64,000 nt of DNA from an uncultured Streptomyces sp. (lineage in GTDB: Bacteria; Actinomycetota; Actinomycetes; Streptomycetales; Streptomycetaceae), in NCBI RefSeq assembly GCF_947488945.1, contig NZ_CANLBS010000029.1:1-64000 (forward strand), read 5' to 3'. Shown here piece after piece: positions 23,768 to 30,406 of the stretch (within the stretch, counting starts at the first letter, position 1; each line of letters starts with the position of its first letter). The position numbers and the translations under genes are program-made. The notes beneath the pieces were generated by a model, which made no database searches, was not told the DNA's origin, and saw only the letters and a list, made by a program, of their open reading frames with translations.

Positions 23768-23784
23768 TGTCAGGCAACCTAACA
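23768..23784. promoter_or_regulatory. Palindromic operator upstream of queD
   Basis: TGTCAGG-CAA-CCTAACA pairs at 6 of 7 positions and lies in an AT-rich patch (23760-23790), 26 bp before the queD start. Its size and position fit a MarR-type repressor site. The full promoter was not resolved. Confidence 0.55.
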
Positions 23785-24264
23785 TTAAGAGGATGGGCGA
23801 CCTCACGCTTGTGGCCGACTTTTGCCGGTCCTTGACCGTCGACCACTCCGACCACCCCGGCCCGTACGGCGACCGATGAGCCGGGAAGTCCGGGCCGGAC
23901 ACCCCAGCATTACCCTTACATGCCAACCCAGTTGTCGACCTCTCCTGGCGTTCGGACGACTCCGATTGCGCCAGAACCCTTCCGGCCGGCACGGCACCCA
24001 GGCAGGTCACCACCCTCCCCCGGCAACCAATCAGCTTCACCGCGCCCCGTCAAGAGTGTCAGCGTGACTGACTTATATGCCCCTCTCATCCCTCCCGAAA
24101 CGCCGGCCCGTCCGCCACGAACGCCGGCGCGACGCCACGAACCCCGACGCGTCGCCATGGACCGGACCGCCCCCTACGGGTCGAAGAGGGGATAAACCCG
24201 GCGGAGCGTTACCGTGGTGACCGAGTGCGTTCGGCTTTGATCAAGTCGGATCGGATGTGGAGGC
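23785..24264. other. Spacer between queD and lipoate-ligase-like gene
   Basis: No gene is supported in these 480 bp. Base composition is less GC-rich than coding DNA, with no codon-position bias. It must carry the divergent promoters of queD and of the ligase-like gene. A short AT-rich patch, GACTTATATGCC, lies near 24070. Confidence 0.4.
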
Positions 24265-25335
24265 ATGGCTGTGCACGGTGAGTACAAGATCCCGGGCGGC
24301 AAGCTCGTGGTGGTGGACCTCGACGTCGAGGGCGGGGCGCTGCGCGGTGTCCGTGTGGCGGGCGACTTCTTCCTCGAACCGGACGAGGCGATCGGCGCCA
24401 TCGACGCCGCGCTGGAGGGGGCCCCGGCCCACACCGACACCGCCGGGCTGGCCGCCCGGATCGACGCCGCGCTGCCCGAGTCGACGGTGATGCTCGGCCT
24501 CACCTCGGAGGGCGTCGCCGTCGCGGTCCGCCGCGCCCTGGCCCAGGCCACCGAGTGGAGCGACTACGACTGGCAGCTCATCCACGACGCGCCGCAGTCC
24601 CCCGCACTGCACATGGCACTGGACGAGGTCATCACCGCGGAGGTCGCGGCCGGCCGCCGTCCGCCCACCCTGCGGGTCTGGGAGTGGGACGCTCCCGCCG
24701 TCATCATCGGCAGCTTCCAGTCCCTGCGCAACGAGGTCGACGCAGCCGGCGTCGAGCGCCACGGCGTCCGTGTGGTCCGCCGGATCTCGGGCGGCGGCGC
24801 GATGTTCGCCGAGCCGCACAGCGCCATCACCTACTCGCTCGCCGTGCCGCAGTCCCTGGTCTCCGGCCTCTCCTTCGCCGACAGCTACGCCTACCTGGAC
24901 GACTGGGTCCTGGAGGCGCTGGGCGACATGGGGATCAAGGCCTGGTACCAGCCGCTGAACGACATCGCCACCGAGGTGGGCAAGATCGCCGGAGCCGCGC
25001 AGAAGCGCATGGTGGGCCCCGACGGCGGCCCCGGCGCCGTGTTGCACCACGTGACCATGTCGTACGACATCGACGCCGACAAGATGCTGGAGGTCCTGCG
25101 CATCGGCAAGGAGAAGATGTCCGACAAGGGCACCAAGTCCGCGAAAAAGCGGGTGGACCCGCTGCGCCGGCAGACCGGGCTGCCCCGCGAGACGGTCATC
25201 GAGAAGATGATCGACTCCTTCCGCAAGCGCCACGGCCTCACCCGGGGAGCGGTCACCCCCGACGAGCTGGCTGCCGCCGAGGAACTGGTCCGCACGAAGT
25301 TCGGCGCACCGGAGTGGACCGCCCGCGTGCCGTAA
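24265..25335 (+). CDS. Lipoate-protein ligase A family protein
   Basis: The 356-aa protein begins with a lipoate ligase accessory domain (about residues 1-85: YKIPGGKLVVVDLDVEGGALRGVRVAGDFFLEPDEAI). This is followed by the biotin/lipoate ligase catalytic domain (about 95-270) with PTLRVWEWDAPAVIIGSFQ, RRISGGGAMFAEPHSAITYSL and VGKIAGAAQKR, where the GK/A lysine lies. The accessory domain is N-terminal here, opposite to E. coli LplA. It attaches lipoyl or octanoyl groups to dehydrogenase or glycine-cleavage proteins. It is isolated between two regulatory regions. Confidence 0.85.
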   Translation: MAVHGEYKIPGGKLVVVDLDVEGGALRGVRVAGDFFLEPDEAIGAIDAALEGAPAHTDTAGLAARIDAALPESTVMLGLTSEGVAVAVRRALAQATEWSDYDWQLIHDAPQSPALHMALDEVITAEVAAGRRPPTLRVWEWDAPAVIIGSFQSLRNEVDAAGVERHGVRVVRRISGGGAMFAEPHSAITYSLAVPQSLVSGLSFADSYAYLDDWVLEALGDMGIKAWYQPLNDIATEVGKIAGAAQKRMVGPDGGPGAVLHHVTMSYDIDADKMLEVLRIGKEKMSDKGTKSAKKRVDPLRRQTGLPRETVIEKMIDSFRKRHGLTRGAVTPDELAAAEELVRTKFGAPEWTARVP

Positions 25336-25594
25336 CCGCCCGCGCCCCCACCACGAAGGCTCCGCACGAACCCTCCCCCGGCAGTCTCACCCGCGCCGGG
25401 CGGAGGGCTTCGTCGTGCCCGGGAGGCGGCTCCCCGCAGGGATGCCCGGTGGAGGTCCAGGGGACCTTCCCGCCGTGCCGCCGGAGCTGAGCACTTCCAG
25501 AACCCGCGGGAGCCCGCGAGCCCGCCCGCCCCCGATCGGGAGCGCTCCTGATCCGGGTCCGTCCAGGGGAAGGCCGACTCCCCTGCACCGTCGC
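25336..25594. other. Convergent spacer with imperfect hairpin
   Basis: An imperfect long stem (about 25352-25413; CACGAAGGCTCCGC against GCGGAGGGCTTCGTCGTG) follows the ligase-like gene and may terminate it. The rest of the spacer shows nothing recognisable. Confidence 0.4.
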
Positions 25595-26086
25595 CTACTT
25601 CAGCCGCGCCTGGCGGGCCCGTCGTGCGGGTACCGGGGTCGGTGACGGGGTCGCCAGCCCTCCTTCGCTGAGCCGCGTCAGTGCGGCCACCAGGACCTCC
25701 CGCTCCCCTGCGGGCAGCGAGCCCAGAGCCGCTTCATGCACGCCGTCGACGATCCGCTGACTCGCGGCGGCCACCTCGGCCCCCTTGGCGGTGACGGCGA
25801 TGACGCGGGCGCGCCGGTCGGCGCTGGAAGGCCGCCGTTCGGCGAGGCCGGCCTTCTCCAGAGCGTCCACGGTGATCACCATCGTGGTCTTGTCCATGTC
25901 GCCGATCTCGGCGAGCTGGACCTGCGTCCGCTCCGCGCCCAGGGCGTGCACCAGGACGCAGTGCATCCGTGCGGTCAGCCCGATCTCGCCGAGCGCCGCG
26001 GCCATCCGGGTACGCAGCACGTGGCTGGTGTGGTCCAGGAGGAAGGAGAGATCCGGTTCGGTGCGTGCGGGGCTCAGAGCGGTCAT
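25595..26086 (-). CDS. MarR-family regulator of adjacent MFS pump
   Basis: The 163-aa protein has the MarR fold: LGEIGLTARMHCVLVHAL, the recognition region QVQLAEIGDMDKTTMVITVDALEKAGLAER and the wing RPSSADRRARVIAVTAKGAEV. It diverges from an EmrB/QacA-like pump gene over 192 bp and is probably its ligand-responsive repressor. Confidence 0.86.
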   Translation of the reverse strand: MTALSPARTEPDLSFLLDHTSHVLRTRMAAALGEIGLTARMHCVLVHALGAERTQVQLAEIGDMDKTTMVITVDALEKAGLAERRPSSADRRARVIAVTAKGAEVAAASQRIVDGVHEAALGSLPAGEREVLVAALTRLSEGGLATPSPTPVPARRARQARLK

Positions 26087-26278
26087 GGGTCAAGGGTATT
26101 CGGTCCGTGGCAGATCATCCGGTGGCAGATCGATCGGGCGCGCACGCCCGGCTCACCGAGGAGCAGGGGCGCGGGCGACCGGGTCACGGATGCGCCAAAA
26201 CAACATGCTCAATAAATCATCTCTAACAAAACTATCTGCTACGGTTCCTCTCGTCGCCGTTCCACGACAGGAGAAGCC
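26087..26278. promoter_or_regulatory. MarR/MFS divergent regulatory region
   Basis: The stretch 26195-26245 is strikingly AT-rich for this genome (with CAACATGCTCAATAAATCATC and CTAACAAAACTATCTGC) and must hold the promoters. ACAGGAG at 26269-26275 is the pump ribosome-binding site. No clean dyad was found. Confidence 0.5.
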
Positions 26279-27742
26279 ATGTCCACGCACTCCGCCCTTC
26301 CCTCTACCACCTCCGCGGGGCCGGAACCCGCCCCCGCCCCCGCCGCTCCACCGAAGCACCGACTGGCCCTCGGCGCACTGGCGGCCACCATGCTGATGAA
26401 CGTGCTGGACGGCAGCATCGTGACCGTCGCCATGCCCGCGATACAGGACGGCCTGCGCTTCTCCCCGGCGGGCCTGAGCTGGGTCGTCAACGCCTATCTG
26501 ATCGCCTTCGGAAGCCTGTTGCTGCTCGCGGGCCGCCTCGGTGACCTGTTCGGACGCACCAGGATGTTCCTGGCCGGGGTCACCGTCTTCGGCGCGGCCT
26601 CCCTGCTCGCGGGGATGGCGACCTCGCCGGGCATGCTGATCGCCGCCCGCTTCCTCCAGGGCGCCGGCAGCGCCATGTCCGCCGCGGTCAGCCTCGGAAT
26701 TCTGGTGACCCTCTTCACCGAGCGCGGCGAACGGGCCCGCGCCATCGCGGTGTTCAGCTTCACCGGAGCGGCCGGCGCCTCCCTCGGGCAGGTGCTGGGC
26801 GGGGTGCTCACCGACGCCCTGAGCTGGCACTGGATCTTCTACATCAACCTGCCCGTCGGCGCGGCGACACTGCTCCTCGCCTCACGCGTCCTGCCCCGCG
26901 ACCGCGGGCTGGGCCGTCACGCAGGAGCCGACGTCGCCGGCGCCCTCCTGGTCACCGCCGGACTGACCCTCGGCATCTACACGGTCGTCACCCTCGGTGC
27001 CCACGGCGGGAGTTCGGGGCGGACCCTGGTCCTCGGCGGACTGTCGCTCACGCTGCTCGCCGCGTTCACGGTGCGTCAGAGGCGGGCACGCACCCCGCTG
27101 ATGCCTCTGCGCATCCTGCGGCCGCGCAACGTGGCCGGCGCCAACCTCGTACAGATCCTCATGGTCGCCGCCCTGTTCGCTTTCCAGATCCTGCTCGCCC
27201 AGTATCTGCAGAACGTCGGAGGGTACGGGGCCGCGCGCACCGGACTCGCCATGCTCCCCGCCGCGGTGATCATCGGCGTGGTGTCGCTCGGTGTCTCGGC
27301 CCGGCTGATCGCCCGCTTCGGGGAACGCGTCGTGCTGCTCGGCGGACTGATCCTGCTGACCGCGCTCATGGCGCTGCTGATCCGGCTGCCGGCACACGCC
27401 TCGTACGCCACCGATCTGCTGCCGGTCATGCTGCTCGCCGCGGGATTCGGGCTCGCTCTTCCGGCGCTGACCGGGCTCGCCATGTCCGGCGCGGACGAGC
27501 GGGACGCCGGGCTCGCGTCGGGGGTGTTCCAGACCACCCAGCAGATCGGCATGGCGGCGGGCGTCGCGGTGCTGTCCACCCTGGCAGTCACCCGCACCGA
27601 TCGGCTGCTGGCCGGGGGCACGCCCCGGTCCGAGGCCCTGACCTCCGGTTACCACGCGGCCTTCGCGCTCGGCACCGCCCTGCTGCTCGCCGCCCTGGCC
27701 GTCGCCCTCACGGTGCTGCGCCCGGAGCGGGCGGCATCCTGA
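26279..27742 (+). CDS. MFS multidrug efflux transporter (EmrB/QacA, 14-TM type)
   Basis: The 487-aa membrane protein is of the DHA2 family: LAATMLMNVLDGSIVTVAMPAIQ, the LNVLDGSIV-type motif D1 and antiporter motif A RLGDLFGRTRMFLAG. It has the QGAGSAMSAAVSLGIL segment and about 14 helices. ACAGGAG precedes the ATG. It is divergent from its MarR regulator and followed by two hairpins. The substrate is unknown. Location next to the rifamycin-response locus is suggestive but not evidence for rifamycin export. Confidence 0.87.
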   Translation: MSTHSALPSTTSAGPEPAPAPAAPPKHRLALGALAATMLMNVLDGSIVTVAMPAIQDGLRFSPAGLSWVVNAYLIAFGSLLLLAGRLGDLFGRTRMFLAGVTVFGAASLLAGMATSPGMLIAARFLQGAGSAMSAAVSLGILVTLFTERGERARAIAVFSFTGAAGASLGQVLGGVLTDALSWHWIFYINLPVGAATLLLASRVLPRDRGLGRHAGADVAGALLVTAGLTLGIYTVVTLGAHGGSSGRTLVLGGLSLTLLAAFTVRQRRARTPLMPLRILRPRNVAGANLVQILMVAALFAFQILLAQYLQNVGGYGAARTGLAMLPAAVIIGVVSLGVSARLIARFGERVVLLGGLILLTALMALLIRLPAHASYATDLLPVMLLAAGFGLALPALTGLAMSGADERDAGLASGVFQTTQQIGMAAGVAVLSTLAVTRTDRLLAGGTPRSEALTSGYHAAFALGTALLLAALAVALTVLRPERAAS

Positions 27743-27805
27743 CCGCAGCAGGTGCCCCGGCCGCACCCGCGCGGCGCCGAAGGCGGAACCGCCGCAAAAA
27801 GAAAA

Positions 27806-27824
27806 CCCGTCCACCGGGGACGGG
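27806..27824. terminator. Hairpin after MFS gene
   Basis: CCCGTCC-ACCGG-GGACGGG forms a 7-bp stem. An A-rich stretch (CAAAAAGAAAA) lies on its left, so on the minus strand it looks like an intrinsic terminator with a U-tract. On the plus strand it follows the MFS gene by about 60 bp. Confidence 0.55.
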
Positions 27825-27865
27825 AGGGGAGAAGGAGGCCGACCCACTCCTTTCCACTCTCAACT

Positions 27866-27871
27866 TATAAC
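27866..27871 (+). promoter_or_regulatory. -10 box of the rifamycin-response transcript
   Basis: TATAAC lies 4 bp upstream of the rifamycin-associated element. The expected -35 region is poor (around CCCACTCC). The element would thus sit across the start site. Confidence 0.5.
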
Positions 27872-27875
27872 CGAT

Positions 27876-27900
27876 GGGGGGCCTTGCGGCAAGGCCCCCC
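27876..27900. promoter_or_regulatory. Rifamycin-associated element (RAE)
   Basis: A perfect palindrome with arms GGGGGGCCTTG and CAAGGCCCCCC around CGG. Its core GGGCCTTGCGGCAAGGCCC closely matches the RAE that I recall from actinomycete rifamycin-inducible genes (helR, rox, rgt, rph, arr). It lies upstream of a glycosyltransferase remnant and helR, exactly where a RAE is expected. It could also fold as a hairpin in RNA, but the promoter-proximal position favours an operator. Confidence 0.8.
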
Positions 27901-27946
27901 CGGTGCCGCACAATCGTCCGCCGAAGCCCGGATCGACGGAAATGAG

Positions 27947-28156
27947 ATGTACGACGTGCGTGTGGTGGGAGCGGCCTACGGGTCGCGGGGGGACGTCGAA
28001 CCGATGGTGGGGCTCGCGCCGGCGGCGCGGGAGCCCGGCGCGGGGGCAGGGAGGTGCGCGCCGCCGGACGAAGCGGTCCGCACCGACGGGGCGGCGGTGG
28101 CCGCCGCCCGGAAGCCGTACGACCTGGTCGACGGAGAGCCGGAGGTGGCCGCGTGA
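27947..28156 (+). pseudogene. Collapsed MGT-family glycosyltransferase (rifamycin glycosyltransferase-like remnant)
   Basis: An open frame of 69 codons starts VRVVGAAYGSRGDVEPMVG and continues with GAGAGRCAPPDE. That is the first 40 residues of macrolide/glycopeptide-type glycosyltransferases (GSRGDVEP...CAPPD). It then jumps directly to AVRTDGAAVAA, which resembles the extreme C-terminus of the same family. About 350 codons between them are missing, with the frame kept. Between a RAE and helR, intact homologues are rifamycin glycosyltransferases (Rgt), so this is most likely a deleted rgt. It overlaps the GTG upstream of helR and may still be translated as a leader. Confidence 0.7.
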
Positions 28157-28218
28157 GCCGTACCGACCACGGCTCCGCGACCGGCGGCGCCCCGAACACG
28201 GACAACGGAGACCCTGTC

Positions 28219-30366
28219 ATGAACCTCTCGCCCGTCAGCGCCTTCGCCCTGCCCGACCGCCTCTCCGCCAAGGCCGACCCGTCGCTGATCGGCGACGACG
28301 AACGGCACTTCGCGGCGGTCGCGGCGTGTCTGGACAAGTCGGTCGCCGACGTGTCCGGGCGGCTGGCCGCCGAACTGAAGGCGCCCGGCGGGGTGGGACG
28401 GCAGGCGATGGACCGGGACGCGGAGGTGCACCGGCTGTCGTCCCGGCTGCGTACGCTGCGCCGCTTCGGGCTGGACCTGTGCCTGGGCCGCATGGTCGGT
28501 GCGGACGGCGGCGAACCGGTGTACGTCGGGCGGCTCGGCCTCACCGACGACACGGGCCGCCGGCTGCTGGTCGACTGGCGCTCGCCGGCCGCCGAGCCGT
28601 TCTTCGGCGCCACCCACGGCGACCCGATGGGGCTCGTCAGCCGCCGCAGGTACCGCTGGACCGGGGGCCGGATCGGCGACTACTGGGACGAGGTGTTCGC
28701 CGCCGAAGGACTAGCCGGGCACGCGGCACTGGACGACCAGTCGGCGTTCGTCGCGAGCCTGGGCGCCAACCGGTCGGCCCGGATGCGGGACGTGCTGGGC
28801 ACCATCCAGGCGGACCAGGACGCGATCATCCGCGCGGGGTCGCGCGGGGCCCTGGTCGTCGACGGCGGGCCGGGCACCGGCAAGACCGTCGTCGCCCTGC
28901 ACCGCTCCGCCTATCTGCTGTACTCCGACCCCCGGCTCGGCCACCGCAGGGGCGGCGTGCTGTTCGTCGGCCCGCACGAGCCCTACCTGGGGTACGTCGC
29001 CGACGTGCTGCCGAGCCTCGGCGAGGAGGGTGTGCAGACCTGCACCCTGCGCGACCTGCTGCCGGAGGGGGCCGCCGCCGTACCCGAGACGGACCCGGAG
29101 GTGGCCCGGCTGAAGTCGTCCGCCGACCTGGTGCGGGCGGTCGACAAGGCCGTCGCCTTCTACGAGGACCCGCCGGCGGAGGGGATGACGGTCACCACCC
29201 ACTGGTCCGACATCCGACTGACCGCCGCCGACTGGGCGGTGGCGTTCGGGGCCGCCGCCCCCGGCACCCCGCACAACGAAGCCCGTGAGCAGGTCCTGGA
29301 GGAACTGCTCACCCTGCTGATGGACAAGCACGAGGGCGACGCACCGGAGGGTCTGCTGCACAAGTCGCTCTCGCAGAACCGGGAGTTGCTGGCGGCCTTC
29401 GACCGGGCGTGGCCGCTGCTGGAGGCGGCGGACATCGTCGGGGACCTGTGGTCGGTCCCCGCCTACCTGCGGATGTGCGCCCCGTGGCTGGACCGGGACG
29501 AGGTGTCCCGGCTGCAACGGTCGCGGCCGCGGGCGTGGACGGTGTCCGACCTGCCGCTGCTGGACGCGGCGCGGCAGCGGCTCGGCGACTCCGGGACGGC
29601 CCGGCGGGTGCGTCGGCACGCCGTGGAGCGGGCCGCCGAGCGCGAGCGGATGGCCCAGGTCGTCGACACGCTGCTGCAGACCGACGACGACGGCGAGGGT
29701 GCGCTGACCATGCTGCACGGGCAGGACATGCGCGACACCCTGGTGGACCCGCACTCCGGCCCGCAGGTCGAACCGGATCTGCTGGCGGGCCCGTTCGCGC
29801 ACGTGGTGGTGGACGAGGCACAGGAACTGACCGACGCGCAGTGGCAGATGCTGCTGGTGCGCTGCCCGTCCCGGAGCTTCACGGTCGTCGGTGACCGCGC
29901 CCAGGCCCGGCACGGGTTCACCGAGTCGTGGCGGGAGCGGCTGGAGCGGGTCGGGCTGGACCGGGTCACCATGGCGTCGCTGAGCATCAACTACCGGACA
30001 CCGGAAGAGGTGATGGCGGAGGCGGAGCCGGTGATCCGGGCGGTGCTGCCGGACGCCAACGTGCCGACGTCGGTCCGCAGCAGCGGAGTTCCGGTGGTGT
30101 ACGGGTCGGCGGCCGAGCTGTCCGCGGTGCTGGAGGGCTGGCGGTCCTCGCATCCGGAGGGGGTCGCGTGCGTCATCGGCGATCCGGCGTTCCGGGCGAC
30201 GGACCGGGTCCGTTCCCTGACGCCGGAGCTGGCGAAAGGGCTGGAGTTCGATCTGGTGGTGCTGGTCGACCCGGACCGCTTCGGCGAGGGCGTGGAGGGG
30301 GCGGTCGACCGCTATGTGGCGATGACCCGGGCGACCCAGGAACTCGTGGTGCTCACCCGTCCCTGA
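28219..30366 (+). CDS. helR: HelR, RNA polymerase-recycling motor ATPase linked to rifamycin resistance
   Basis: The 715-aa protein is a HelD-type superfamily 1 helicase-like ATPase that binds RNA polymerase and displaces rifamycins. The long N-terminal arm (LSAKADPSLIGDDERHFAAVA, then the coiled region to residue 80) is followed by WRSPAAEPFFGATHGDPMGL, Walker A GGPGTGKTVVAL (216-227), Walker B VDEAQELTDAQW (about 530), and late helicase motifs (INYRTPEEV; VAMTRATQELVVL). The ATG at 28219 has GGAG 8 bp upstream. A RAE upstream supports HelR rather than generic HelD. It is transcribed behind the glycosyltransferase remnant. Confidence 0.88.
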   Translation: MNLSPVSAFALPDRLSAKADPSLIGDDERHFAAVAACLDKSVADVSGRLAAELKAPGGVGRQAMDRDAEVHRLSSRLRTLRRFGLDLCLGRMVGADGGEPVYVGRLGLTDDTGRRLLVDWRSPAAEPFFGATHGDPMGLVSRRRYRWTGGRIGDYWDEVFAAEGLAGHAALDDQSAFVASLGANRSARMRDVLGTIQADQDAIIRAGSRGALVVDGGPGTGKTVVALHRSAYLLYSDPRLGHRRGGVLFVGPHEPYLGYVADVLPSLGEEGVQTCTLRDLLPEGAAAVPETDPEVARLKSSADLVRAVDKAVAFYEDPPAEGMTVTTHWSDIRLTAADWAVAFGAAAPGTPHNEAREQVLEELLTLLMDKHEGDAPEGLLHKSLSQNRELLAAFDRAWPLLEAADIVGDLWSVPAYLRMCAPWLDRDEVSRLQRSRPRAWTVSDLPLLDAARQRLGDSGTARRVRRHAVERAAERERMAQVVDTLLQTDDDGEGALTMLHGQDMRDTLVDPHSGPQVEPDLLAGPFAHVVVDEAQELTDAQWQMLLVRCPSRSFTVVGDRAQARHGFTESWRERLERVGLDRVTMASLSINYRTPEEVMAEAEPVIRAVLPDANVPTSVRSSGVPVVYGSAAELSAVLEGWRSSHPEGVACVIGDPAFRATDRVRSLTPELAKGLEFDLVVLVDPDRFGEGVEGAVDRYVAMTRATQELVVLTRP

Positions 30367-30374
30367 GGACCGGT

Positions 30375-30402
30375 GCGGGCTCCGGGCGCCCCCGGAGCCC
30401 GC
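30375..30402. terminator. Bidirectional hairpin between helR and GH3 gene
   Basis: Perfect 12-nt arms GCGGGCTCCGGG and CCCGGAGCCCGC around CGCC, placed exactly between the convergent stop codons. Confidence 0.75.
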
Positions 30403-30406
30403 AGGG

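Noticed and set aside
23768..23784. Iron box (IdeR/DmdR site) upstream of queD
   Set aside because: Only the CCTAAC half resembles the 19-bp iron-box consensus. The dyad is better explained as a MarR-type site.
23651..24040. Minus-strand open frame of 129 codons upstream of queD
   Set aside because: It overlaps the start of queD, has no codon-position bias and shows no family resemblance. The region is more likely a promoter spacer.
27876..27900. Terminator of the MFS gene
   Set aside because: The palindrome can form a hairpin, but it lies just after a -10 box and closely matches the rifamycin-associated element in front of helR. A regulatory site explains it better.
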